A DNA stretch of 64,000 bases from Bathymodiolus brooksi. Its lineage: Eukaryota > Mollusca > Bivalvia > Mytilida > Modiolidae. Under the pieces are notes generated by a model. It did no database searches. It saw only the letters and a list, made by a program, of their open reading frames with translations, and was not told the DNA's origin. Shown here one piece after another: positions 27,881-39,436 of this stretch (its first letter is position 1; each line of letters begins with the position of its first letter). The DNA lies in assembly GCA_963680875.1 (NCBI GenBank), contig OY804586.1, positions 53,168,203 through 53,232,202 of the forward strand. Reading direction: 5' to 3'. The translations under genes were made by a program, and so were the position numbers.

Positions 27881-30800
27881 GATAAGATTATACCTACTAA
27901 AGCCCGACAGAAGATACCTTCAACCTATTCCTAAGACTGGTCTTGATAAGATTATACCTACTAAAGCCCAACAGAAGATACCTTCAACCTATTCTTAAGA
28001 TTGGTCTTGATAAGATTATACCTACTAAAGCCCGACAGAAGATACCTTCAACCTATTCTTAAGATTGGTCTTGATAAGATTATACCTACTAAAGCCCGAC
28101 AGAAGATACCTTCAACCTATTCTTAAGATTGGTCTTGATAAGATTATACCTACTAAAGCCCGACAGAAGATACCTTCAACCTATTCCTAAGACTGGTCTT
28201 GATAAGATTATACCTACTAAAGTCCGACAGAAGATACCTTCAACCTATTCTTAAGATTGGTCTTGATAAGATTATACCTACTAAAGCCCGACAGAGGATA
28301 CCTTCAACCTATTCTTAAGATTGGTCTTGATAAGATTATACCTACTAAAGCCCGACAGAAGATACCTTCAACCTATTCCTAAGACTGGTCTTGATAAGAT
28401 TATACCTACTAAAGCCCGACAGAAGATACCTTTAACCTATTCTTAAGATTGGTCTTGATAAGATTATACCTACTAAAGCCCGACAGAAGATACCTTCAAC
28501 CTATTCTTAAGATTGGTCTTGATAAGATTATACCTACTAAAGCCCGACAGAAGATACCTTCAACCTATTCTTAAGATTGGTCTTGATAAGATTATACCTA
28601 CTAAAGCCCGACAGAAGATACCTTCAACCTATTCTTAAGATTGGTCTTGATAAGATTATACCTACTAAAGCCCGACAGAAGATACCTTCAACCTATTCCT
28701 AAGACTGGTCTTGATAAGATTATACCTACTAAAGCCCGACAGAAGATACCTTCAAACTATTCTTAAGATTGGTCTTGATAAGATTATACCTACTAAAGCC
28801 CGACAGAAGATACCTTCAACCTATTCTTAAGATTGGTCTTGATAAGATTATACCTACCAAAGCCCGACAGAAGATACCTTCAACCTATTCCTAAGACTGG
28901 TCTTGATAAGATTATACCTACTAAAGCCCGACAGAAGATACCTTCAACCTATTCCTAAGACTGGTCTTGATAAGATTATACCTACTAAAGCCCGACAGAA
29001 GATACTTTCAACCTATTCTTAAGATTGGTCTTGATAAGATTATACCTACTAAATCCCGACAGAAGATACCTTCAACCTATTCTTAAGATTGGTCTTGATA
29101 AGATTATACCTACTAAAGTCCGACAGAAGATACCTTCAACCTATTCTTAAGATTGGTCTTGATAAGATTATACCTACTAAAGCCCGACAGAAGATACCTT
29201 CAACCTATGCCTAAGACTGGTCTTGATAAGATTATACCTACTAAAGCCCGACAGAAGATACCTTCAACCTATTCTTAAGATTGGTCTTGATAAGATTATA
29301 CCTACTAAAGCCAGACAGAAGATACCTTCAACCTATTCTTAAGATTGGTCTTGATAAGATTATACCTACTAAAGCCCGACAGAAGATACCTTCAACCTAT
29401 TCCTTAGATTGGTCTTGATAAGATTATACCTACTAAAGCCCGACAGAAGATACCTTCAACCTATTCTTAAGATTGGTCTTGATAAGATTATACCTACTAA
29501 AGCCCGACAGAAGATACCTTCAACCTATTCCTAAGACTGGTCTTGATAAGATTATACCTACTAAAGCCCGACAGAAGATACCTTCAACCTATTCTTAAGA
29601 TTGGTCTTGATAAGATTATACCTACTAAAGCCAGACAGAAGATACCTTCAACCTATTCTTAAGATTGGTCTTGATAAGATTATACCTACTAAAGCCCGAC
29701 AGAAGATACCTTCAACCTATTCTTAAGATTGGTCTTGATAAGATTATACCTACTAAAGCCCGACAGAAGATACCTTCAACCTATTCCTAAGACTGGTCTT
29801 GATAAGATTATACCTACTAAAGCCCGACAGAAGATACCTTCAACCTATTCCTAAGACTGGTCTTGATAAGATTATACCTACTAAAGCCCGACAGAAGATA
29901 CCTTTAACCTATTCTTAAGATTGGTCTTGATAAGATTATACCTACTAAAGCCCGACAGAAGATACTTTCAACCTATTCTTAAGATTGGTCTTGATAAGAT
30001 TATACCTACTAAAGCCCGACAGAAGATACCTTCAACCTATTCCTAAGACTGGTCTTGATAAGATTATACCTACTAAAGCCCGACAGAAGATACCTTCAAC
30101 CTATTCTTAAGATTGGTCTTGATAAGATTATACCTACTAAAGCCCGACAGAAGATACCTTCAACCTATTCTTAAGATTGGTCTTGATAAGATTATACCTA
30201 CTAAAGCCCGACAGAAGATACCTTCAACCTATTCCTAAGACTGGTCTTGATAAGATTATACCTACTAAAGCCCGACAGAAGATACCTTCAACCTATTCCT
30301 AAGACTGGTCTTGATAAGATTATACCTACTAAAGCCCGACAGAAGATACCTTTAACCTATTCTTAAGATTGGTCTTGATAAGATTATACCTACTAAAGCC
30401 CGACAGAAGATACCTTCAACCTATTCTTAAGATTGGTCTTGATAAGATTATACCTACTAAAGCCCGACAGAAGATACCTTCAACCTATTCCTAAGACTGG
30501 TCTTGATAAGATTATACCTACTAAAGCCCGACAGAAGATACCTTCAACCTATTCCTAAGACTGGTCTTGATAAGATTATACCTACTAAAGCCCGACAGAA
30601 GATACCTTCAACCTATTCTTAAGATTGGTCTTGATAAGATTATACCTACTAAAGCCCGACAGAAGATACCTTCAACCTATTCTTAAGATTGGTCTTGATA
30701 AGATTATACCTACTAAAGCCCGACAGAAGATACCTTCCACCTATTCTTAAGATTGGTCTTGATAAGATTATACCTACTAAAGCCCGACAGAAGATACCTT

Positions 30801-33800
30801 CAACCTATTCCTAAGACTGGTCTTGATAAGATTATACCTACTAAAGTCCGACAGAAGATACCTTCAACCTATTCTTAAGATTGGTCTTGATAAGATTATA
30901 CCTACTAAAGCCCGACAGAAGATACCTTCAACCTATTCTTAAGATTGGTCTTGATAAGATTATACCTACCAAAGCCCGACAGAAGATACCTTCAACCTAT
31001 TCCTAAGACTGGTCTTGATAAGATTATACCTACTAAAGCCCGACAGAAGATACCTTCAACCTATTCATAAGACTGGTCTTGATAAGATTATACCTACTAA
31101 AGCCCGACAGAAGATACTTTCAACCTATTCTTAAGATTGGTCTTGATAAGATTATACCTACTAAATCCCGACAGAAGATACCTTCAACCTATTCTTAAGA
31201 TTGGTCTTGATAAGATTATACCTACTAAAGCCCGACAGAAGATACCTTCAACCTATTCTTAAGATTGGTCTTGATAAGATTATACCTACTAAAGCCCGAC
31301 AGAAGATACCTTCAACCTATGCCTAAGAGTGGTCTTGATAAGATTATACCTACTAAAGCCCGACAGAAGATACCTTCAACCTATTCTTAAGATTGGTCTT
31401 GATAAGATTATACCTACTAAAGCCAGATAGAAGATACCTTCAACCTATTCTTAAGATTGGTCTTGATAAGATTATACCTACTAAAGCCCGACAGAAGATA
31501 CCTTCAACCTATTCTTAAGATTGGTCTTGATAAGATTATACCTACTAAAGCCCGACAGAAGATACCTTCAACCTATTCTTAAGATTGGTCTTGATAAGAT
31601 TATACCTACTAAAGCCCGACAGAAGTTACCTTCAACCTATTCCTAAGACTGGTCTTGATAAGATTATACCTACTAAAGCCAGACAGAAGATACCTTCAAC
31701 CTATTCTTAAGATTGGTCTTGATAAGATTATACCTACTAAAGCCCGACAGAAGATACCTTCAACCTATTCTTAAGATTGGTCTTGATAAGATTATACCTA
31801 CTAAAGCCCGACAGAAGATACCTTCAACCTATTCTTAAGATTGGTCTTGATAAGATTATACCTACTAAAGCCCGACAGAAGATACCTTCAACCTATTCCT
31901 AAGACTGGTCTTGATAAGATTATACCTACTAAAGCCCGACAGAAGATACCTTCAACCTATTCCTAAGACTGGTCTTGAAAAGATTATACCTACTAAAGCC
32001 CGACAGAAGATACCTTCAACCTATTCTTAAGATTGGTCTTGATAAGATTATACCTACTAAAGCCCGACAGAAGATACCTTCAACCTATTCCTAAGACTGG
32101 TCTTGATAAGATTATACCTACTAAAGCCCGACAGAAGATACCTTCAACCTATTCCTAAGACTGGTCTTGATAAGATTATACCTACTAAAGCCCGACAGAA
32201 GATACCTTCAACCTATTCCTAAGATTGGTCTTGATAAGATTATACCTACTAAAGCCCGACAGAAGATACCTTCAACCTATTCTTAAGATTGGTCTTGATA
32301 AGATTATACCTACTAAAGCCCGACAGAAGATACCTTCAACCTATTCCTAAGACTGGTCTTGATAAGATTATACCTACTAAAGTCCGACAGAAGATACCTT
32401 CAACCTATTCTTAAGATTGGTCTTGATAAGATTATACCTACTAAAGCCCGACAGAAGATACCTTCAACCTATTCTTAAGATTGGTCTTGATAAGATTATA
32501 CCTACTAAAGCCCGATAGAAGATACCTTCAACCTCTTCCTAAGACTGGTCTTGATAAGATTATACCTACTAAAGCCCGACAGAAGATACCTTCAACCTAT
32601 TCTTAAGATTGGTCTTGATAAGATTATACCTACTAAAGCCCGACAGAAGATACCTTCAACCTATTCTTAAGATTGGTCTTGATAAGATTATACCTACTAA
32701 AGCCCGACAGAAGATACCTTCAACCTATTCTTAAGATTGGTCTTGATAAAATTATACCTACTAAAGCCCGACAGAAGATACCTTCAACCTATTCTTAAGA
32801 TTGGTCTTGAAAAGATTATACCTACTAAAGCCCGACAGAAGATACCTTCAACCTATTCCTAAGATTGGTCTTGATAGGATTATACCTACTAAAGCCCGAC
32901 AGAAGATACCTTCAACCTATTCTTAAGATTGGTCTTGATAAGATTATACCTACTAAAGCCCGACAGAAGATACCTTCAACCTATTCTTAAGATTGGTCTT
33001 GATAAGATTATACCTACTAAAGCCTGACAGAAGATACCTTCAACCTATTCTTAAGATTGGTCTTGATAAGATTATACCTACTAAAGCCCGACAGAAGATA
33101 CCTTCAACCTATTCCTAAGATTGGTCTTGATAAGATTATACCTACTAAAGCCCGACAGAAGATACCTTCAACCTATTCCTAAGATTGGTCTTGATAAGAT
33201 TATACCTACTAAAGCCCGACAGAAGATACCTTCAACCTATTCTTAAGATTGGTCTTGATAAGATTATACCTACTAAAGCCCGACAGAAGATACCTTCAAC
33301 CTATTCTTAAGATTGGTCTTGATAAGATTATACCTACTAAAGCCCGACAAAAGATACCTTCAACCTATTCTTAAGATTGGTCTTGATAAGATTATACCTA
33401 CTAAAGCCCGACAGAAGATACCTTCAACCTATTCTTAAGATTGGTCTTGATAAGATTATACCTACTAAAGCCCGACAGAAGATACCTTCAACCTATTCTT
33501 AAGATTGGTCTTGATAGGATTATACCTACTAAAGCCCGACAGAAGATACCTTCAACCTATTCTTAAGATTGGTCTTGATAAGATTATACCTACTAAAGCC
33601 CGACAGAAGATACCTTCAACCTATTCTTAAGATTGGTCTTGATAAGATTATACCTACTAAAGCCCGACCGAAGATACCTTCAACCTATTCTTAAGATTGG
33701 TCTTGATAAGATTATACCTACTAAAGCCCGACAGAAGATACCTTCAACCTATTCCTAAGATTGGTCTTGATAAGATTATACCTACTAAAGCCCGACAGAA

Positions 33801-34489
33801 GATACCTTCAACCTATTCTTAAGATTGGTCTTGATAAGATTATACCTACTAAAGCCCGACAGAAGATACCTTCAACCTATTCTTAAGATTGGTCTTGATA
33901 AGATTATACCTACTAAAGCCTGACAGAAGATACCTTCAACCTATTCTTAAGATTGGTCTTGATAAGATTATACCTACTAAAGCCCGACAGAAGATACCTT
34001 CAACCTATTCTTAAGATTGGTCTTGATAAGATTATACCTACTAAAGCCCGACAGAAGATACCTTCAACCTATTCCTAAGACTGGTCTTGATAAGATTATA
34101 CCTACTAAAGCCCGACAGAAGATACCTTCAACCTATTCTTAAGATTGGTCTTGATAAGATTATACCTACTAAAGCCCGACAGAAGATACCTTCAACCTAT
34201 TCCTAAGACTGGTCTTGATAAGATTATACCTACTAAAGCCCGACAGAAGATACCTTCAACCTATTCTTAAGATTGGTCTTGATAAGATTATACCTACTAA
34301 AGCCCGACAGAAGATACCTTCAACCTATTCCTAAGACTGGTCTTGATAAGATTATACCTACTAAAGCCCGACAGAAGATACCTTCAACCTATTCCTAAGA
34401 CTGGTCTTGATAAGATTATACCTACTAAAGCCCGACAGAAGATACCTTCAACCTATTCTTAAGATTGGTCTTGATAAGATTATACCTAC

Positions 34490-34915
34490 TAAAGCCCGAC
34501 AGAAGATACCTTCAACCTATTCTTAAGATTGGTCTTGATAAGATTATACCTACTAAAGCCCCTCTCACAATCAACTGAAGACAATGCAGAAAGTAAGTAA
34601 ACTAGAAACTTGTGGATAGTCCACAGAGAAACTGTCCTTTGACAACAAAGAAGATAGAGAAGTCTCCATTTTGACACCCTGGTACCCTGACAACATATGC
34701 TTCATCATCAACCATTCCTCACGAAAATGAACCTCACTGATGAACACCCCTGTCCTGACCAAAATGCCTACAAAGGAAATCAACCTGAACTCTACCATAA
34801 GACTTCAACTCTTGACTACCACTGCTAGGGATCAACTGAGTGTCAAAGATAGAAAGAGTTTGGAAAACATCCTGAGATGGAAAACGACCCTGGAGATTAG
34901 AAACCATTATAAAAA
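34490..34915 (-). pseudogene. Decayed hAT transposase 3' end; probable progenitor of the satellite
   Basis: Three conserved stretches appear in order on the minus strand, in three frames. First (about 34750-34900) is a segment reading LSIFDTQLIP, then ELKSYG and FLCRHFG. Second (about 34600-34770) is FREEWLMMKHMLSGYQ then DYPQVSSLL. Third (34489-34600) is ALSSVDCERGFS continuing into NLIKTNLKNRL. The last resembles the hAT C-terminal dimerisation domain, in which CERxFS and IKTxLRNRL are typical. Two frameshifts and stops separate the parts, so the gene is dead. CER lies in unique DNA while GFSRYNLIKTNLKNRLKV is encoded by the last satellite monomer, with no break in frame at 34560. Upstream parts of the transposase are absent; a SINE-like unit follows from about 34905. 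The hAT family call is confident; the closest subfamily (ZNF862/KIAA1586-like) is a guess. Confidence 0.8.
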
Positions 34916-35022
34916 AAATCCAACTAAGCGTGCTGGTCTAGAATAAAGTTGACCTCACCATAATCTCATTAAAAATTAACTTGTTCTCGCCATGGTATAG
35001 CTAAAAAAGTTGGCGTTAAACA
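34905..35022 (+). mobile_element. SINE-like repeat, family B, partial
   Basis: This matches the 3' half of units at 46985-47158 and 54065-54255. Shared words include atccaacta, cattaaaaattaacttgttctcgccatg and the ending gcgttaaac. It directly abuts the transposase remnant. Confidence 0.6.
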
Positions 35023-36051
35023 AAAATCTCACAATTTCTCCGTAAAATATTTGCATTCGCCGGAAACAATAATAAGGTTAATGTGAATGTAATTGATATA
35101 AGGCGTCATTTATACAACACTTATACAAATGTGTGTATTGTGCCGACTTGATTCTAAAATTATACACTTTTTCGACGTTTTTTTTTTTGCAGTAGTTGCC
35201 TTCCCTCAAGGCTGACAAAAGTACCCGTAACTCTCTTTTGACATTTAAAAAAGGTTACATTAGATACAGATTTCATAAATTAGTATTTGATAGAGGAGAC
35301 ACCAGGCTTGAATGTTTCAGCCGAGCGACTCAAATACTATGGTCCACGACAGTTGGTTCAAGCCAGTATGAGGTTAAAAAAAACAAAAAAACGTTTTCTT
35401 TCTTGCGTCTTTCAAGGATGAATAATGGATGAAGATGAATACATGTACGGTAATTGTCTGAAGATGGAATAAGTCTGTCTTTGAAAAAATAACTCTTTCA
35501 TCGTTTGCTATTTTATACATCATTTAGAATTGCTAAACATGCTAAATGTAACTTGCAAAGGCTGTGCATGGCGTCATTAGGGCAAGTCTAAATTGTAAGA
35601 ATTCTATTCTGAAATTTGCCATATACAATATCGGGTATATTAGAAAACGACTATGTCAATTATTTCCTAACAACGAAAATGTTCTTTTAAAAAAAATAAA
35701 ACATTTAGTTCCCCCATTAGATATTAGAGAATACCAACTGTAAAAAATACTATATACAAAAGTAAATATCATTGTATCTATATACTAAGTATTCTGACAA
35801 TCTCCATTCCCCGGGAGAATTCATTATAGAATTGCACGCAGATTGCTTTTAAATTGGTCGGTGTCTACAAAATGGAATACAATTACTTGATTTCCTTCCA
35901 TTCTGAAGTTAAATATTGTATAATCATCTCTGACACTATAGTGCTTGGAAGTTAGCTATATGTCTGTTATGGTCATTTTAATCGTGATAAAGATATTGTC
36001 GTTTGCAGACATTAGTCTACAGCGTTGCTTACGTCTATCTTACAGGTCTTA
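35023..36051. other. No gene recognised
   Basis: AT-rich DNA with no conserved protein motif. The longest open frame (35196-35432, 78 codons) is unlike any family I know and lacks coding character. No tandem or inverted structure was seen. Confidence 0.5.
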
Positions 36052-36289
36052 GGATTATGGTGTTTAACGCCACTTTCAACAATGTTTCAGTTATATCGCT
36101 GTGGTCAGTTTTATGGTGGAGGAGACCGAAGGACCCGGAGAAATCCACCGACCTGTCGCAAGTCACTGACAAACTTTATCACATAATGCTGTACACCTCG
36201 CCCTGAACGGGATCCGAACTCACATCAGTGGTGATAGGCACTGATTGCATAGGTAGTTGTAAATTCAACTACCATGACGTCCCCTCACC
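36052..36289 (-). mobile_element. tRNA-derived SINE-like repeat, family A
   Basis: Read on the minus strand, the unit has a tRNA-like head with gtagttg (A-box-like) and ttcggatccc in the B-box position (intact copies read gttcgaatccc). A central domain equivalent to ttctccgggtcctt follows, then a tail ending gttaaacaccat. Ten or so copies of this family occur in the window. The core resembles the conserved domain of broad animal SINE superfamilies such as MetaSINEs; that name is tentative. Confidence 0.7.
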
Positions 36290-36725
36290 ATATTTGGGGA
36301 AAATACACTGTCTGTTACCTGTGACCACGCTCTGGTTACTTCTCACTGATCACCCTTGCGTCATTTGAAATAATTGCATTATACATTTGTTTCGGAGCTG
36401 TCCGGTTACTGATCCGGCAATTAGAAGTTGCTATAGAAACATTGCCAATCGTAACTACTCGGCCATTCTCGCTACCCTACAAATAACCTCGTATGCATTA
36501 GGCGTATAAATCGCACTACTTTTCACATGTCAGTTACATGAAAGTTTGATAAAGTTATATTTTAAGCAATTTTCTATATTTCAATTAAAGTTTTAATTAG
36601 TTTTGCATGATTAGATTTTACTTAGTATGTCTTCCATATTGGATTTTCGTGGACTATATTTTTGTGCAGCTTAACTTAACCTAACTTCCGGCAAACAATT
36701 TAAGAAGAATTTCTACTATGTACGT

Positions 36726-37150
36726 CAATCGGCAAACCTCGGGCGAGTCCGCTTCTCTCCCTCAATACCTCGGCTCACTCGTCGCAACTTCGGTTGGTTC
36801 TGTACCTTCATCATACCTCGTCCGTATTACGATAGCTCCCATTGTAACTACTTTCGGAAATCTTCAATGAAGGAGGTATTAAAATAATTTCACTTTCGAA
36901 TATTCGTCCAATAATAATATATTTTCATTCGTCGCAATGTCGGCTGATTCTGTACCTTCATCAAAGACCAATATTTTTCAAAACAAACTCATCTATTGTC
37001 GCCATTTAGAACTTATTCGCGGTGCGCAATGTTTGATTGAAGTGATACGGTCTTCCGGCGAAGAAATGTGACGCGTAGACCATATCAAATACCGTATTAC
37101 AGCCGAGGTATTGAGGGAGAGAGGCGGACTCACCCGAGGTTTGCCGATTG
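36726..37150. repeat. Long inverted pair of 50-bp arms
   Basis: The left arm (36726-36775, starting caatcggcaaacctcggg) is the reverse complement of 37101-37150 with a few mismatches. Between them ttctgtaccttcatca occurs twice (about 36798 and 36949), again pointing to internal duplication. This is probably a degraded transposon or a pair of head-to-head copies; no target-site duplication was recognised. Confidence 0.7.
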
Positions 37151-37182
37151 TACCTTGGCTGTAATACGGTATTTGATAAGCT
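37082..37182. repeat. MITE-like hairpin with TATCAAATACCGTATTACAG arms
   Basis: tatcaaataccgtattacag at 37083 is matched by its reverse complement ending about 37181. The loop contains the right arm of the larger inverted pair. Confidence 0.65.
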
Positions 37183-37390
37183 ATAATGACGTTTCGCACG
37201 ATATTGCGTCCAGTGAAAAATGGTGTCAATGTCTTGATAAAAAAGTCTAGGATTTCAGTGTTGTAAAGCAAAATTCAAATATACGTATATCTAAATAAAG
37301 CCTAAAACAACGGGCCTCTGTCTGGCTATTATTCCTAAGTTCCTGATAATTTATTCTAATTATTTCAGTGTTCAAAGTTGTACTCTTACG

Positions 37391-38205
37391 CTAATATTTT
37401 GCTGTCCGACGTAACAGTTTGAAGTTCAGAAAATTGGTTTTTCGTTGGGTTCTCGGTAAACTCGACTCCGAAATGCGCGCAATATTGCCACGTACCCCTG
37501 TTCTTGATGTCATGTCCTTCCACAGTTTAACAAAGGGTGCTGCTTCCCTATTATATTTTCCACTCAGTATTTTGTATAGTTCTATCATATCTCCATGAAT
37601 TCTCCTAAACGTTAAGGTTGGTAGTTTCAGCTTTCTCAATCTCTCTGGATAGGACAGATTTTTTAGCCCTGGTAGTTGTTTTGCCGGTCGCTCTACGCTG
37701 CACATTTTCATATCATTTCAATGTACTTGGATTTATAAGGGTGCCATACAGGCCATACAGAGCTTGAGAATTCCAGGTGTGTTCTAACAAGTGTCTTATA
37801 TAATGGTACGAAGAATTCAGTGTCTAGGAACTGGAATGTACGTCTGAGCAGTGCAAACATACAGTTGGCCTTGTTAACTTTTTCACACATGTGTCGCTCA
37901 AAGCTTAGATCTGAGTCAATGATCACACCAATATCCTTCTCTTCTGTCGCTTTTTGTAGGGTTATTGTTTTCAGCTTAAATTGGTTGTCAGGGTCAGATC
38001 CAGGTTTTCCTATATATGTTTGCATTTGTCTGGGTGGAACTTCAGTAGCCATGTGTCACTCCAATCTGATAATTTATATAAGTCTGACTGTAGTTGTTCT
38101 ATGTATTGTTGCTTGCTGATGATATTGAATATCTTTGTGTCGTCCGCAAACAAGTACACGTAGGAAACAACAAGGTTTGGCAAGTCGTTTAGGGACCGAC
38201 CATTT
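37391..38205 (-). pseudogene. Non-LTR retrotransposon reverse transcriptase, C-terminal fragment
   Basis: Minus-strand translation gives a block with YLFADDTKIFN (the FADD catalytic motif of reverse transcriptase, 38139-38150), then LKFHPDKCKH. Next come EEKDIGVIIDSDLSFERHM, LVRTHLEFSSSVW, and finally LPGLKNLSYPERLRKLKLPT and GDMIELYKIL. This order is that of the thumb and C-terminal part of Jockey/CR1-like ORF2 proteins. The three blocks lie in three frames. An extra T at about 37709 explains the second shift. The 5' part of the element, including the endonuclease, is missing; homology stops near 38205, next to a poly-G run. The C-terminus also departs from the usual WNSLP region. It is an inactive, 5'-truncated copy. 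Confidence 0.85.
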
Positions 38206-38213
38206 AACTTGCA

Positions 38214-38236
38214 GGGGGGGGGGGGGGGGGGGGGGG
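38214..38236 (+). repeat. Homopolymer of 23 G
   Basis: An uninterrupted run of 23 guanines follows agggaccgaccatttaactt. The run sits at the 5' breakpoint of the retrotransposon fragment. Its exact length is uncertain because homopolymers are error-prone in assembly. Confidence 0.9.
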
Positions 38237-38443
38237 TTATGGTTTTTTGTTTCGTTCATAAAAAAAATTTCGGATAACACGAGTCAGAATATTTATTTTT
38301 TTTTGTCGCGTATAGCGCGAATTTTTTTTCCAGAATTTAACATTAGGTTATATGACAAAAACTCTGAATCAGATTATTTTTTTTTCCTCCACCAAATTCA
38401 GAATATTTTTTTAGAAAAAAAAACATAACCCGGCTATATCAAG

Positions 38444-38472
38444 GATTTGTATAGTAGACTACTATACAAATC
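38444..38472. repeat. Perfect 14-bp-arm palindrome
   Basis: gatttgtatagtag, one base, then ctactatacaaatc: perfect arms with a 1-nt centre. Confidence 0.85.
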
Positions 38473-39023
38473 ATTGGCTAGGCCTATATCATGGAGAAAA
38501 CAAGTTAATTTTCAATGAGATAATGGCGAGGTCCGCTTTGTCAAACGTTTAACGGGCATATCTGTTAATTTATAAAAACTTGGTAAAAGGGGAATAACTG
38601 GAATTTCCATGGCTATCATTTGGAACACCTCCGAATAGAACATTCCGAACGACAAAATGGTAGGTTCACTTGCACATGCACGACCTGTGAAAAACTAGAA
38701 GAAAGTAACAAGTAGACGGTGAATTACAGAAAAGTGAGTCAAAAACATGGAATTTCTCTGAAGTACATCGTTGGAATAATTTACATACGCACGTTAAAAA
38801 ATGCCCAAACATACATGTAACAAAAAAAACTGTTCTGAGCATAATTTGTTTATATAAATGTCAATAGCAACTGGTTAAAAATCATTCCTAAAAATTATAT
38901 TTATTTATATTTCCCCCCTTCATTCTTAGTACAGTCTATCTATAATGGAAAAAACAATCAGATTTTAAGCTAACTGCCTTTATTAAACCCAAGATATTGG
39001 TATATATCAAATCAAATAAGCAC
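38473..39023. other. No gene recognised
   Basis: AT-rich sequence without a convincing ORF, repeat or RNA gene. Confidence 0.45.
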
Positions 39024-39349
39024 TACAGCCACTAGTCCGAGATTCCTCTGTCGTCCGACGACATTATATATTTTTGCTAGAGCCGTCGGACGTCAGAGCG
39101 CAATATATACGGAAAACAGCTGATTTGCCTCACCAGCTCTGGGTCGGCACATTTCCACGTTTCGTGGCTATCGGATTTTATTAACTATCAGAAACCCTTA
39201 TATAAATCGCTTCACCAATCATTTTTCTATTCATTCATAACCATCTTACCCTCAGAAAGTGGTGTTATACTCCATTACAGCACGATTTTGCCTTAGATCC
39301 TATTATTCCGCCATTTGACTTACAGAGGAATCTCGGATTATACAGCCAC
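39024..39349. mobile_element. 308-bp MITE with 18-bp TIRs and 9-bp TSD
   Basis: The element proper is 39033-39340. It begins TAGTCCGAGATTCCTCTG and ends with the reverse complement of TAATCCGAGATTCCTCTG (one mismatch). It is flanked by the direct repeat TACAGCCAC at 39024-39032 and 39341-39349. No coding sequence is inside, so it is non-autonomous. A 9-bp duplication fits Mutator-like or Merlin-like transposases; the family is inferred only from that. Confidence 0.88.
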
Positions 39350-39436
39350 TAGTTATTAAAAACTGACCCAACATTTTTTTTACACATTTCATTTTTATAT
39401 TAAAAGTATTCAAAACCTAAACAATAAAGGCATCAT

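Larger units (their letters stand above)
1..34559. repeat. 64-bp tandem satellite array, 540 monomers, open at left edge
   Basis: Every monomer starts ccgacagaag and ends tacctactaaagc. Copies 1-390 fill 1-24960 exactly, copy 391 (24961-25023) lacks one base (ttcacctatt for ttcaacctatt), and 149 more fill 25024-34559. Monomer GC is about 39%. Two linked sites split most copies into type A (tattCctaagaCtgg) and type B (tattCTtaagaTtgg); a mixed form (cctaagattgg) is less common. A and B occur in short alternating runs, often two A then two or three B. Private variants recur at spacings that are multiples of 64, which shows block duplication. Read on the minus strand, the monomer encodes a hAT transposase C-terminal segment (see 34490-34915). 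No promoter or long ORF is present: 64 is not a multiple of three, and the minus frame meets TAG just inside the next copy. The size and homogeneity fit a centromeric or heterochromatic satellite, but location is not visible from sequence. Confidence 0.99.

Noticed and set aside
1..34559. CRISPR-like array
   Set aside because: The repeats are directly adjacent without unique spacers, and the window is plainly animal DNA.
35196..35432. 78-codon plus ORF as a gene
   Set aside because: No conserved motif, no splice or family context, and length is compatible with chance.
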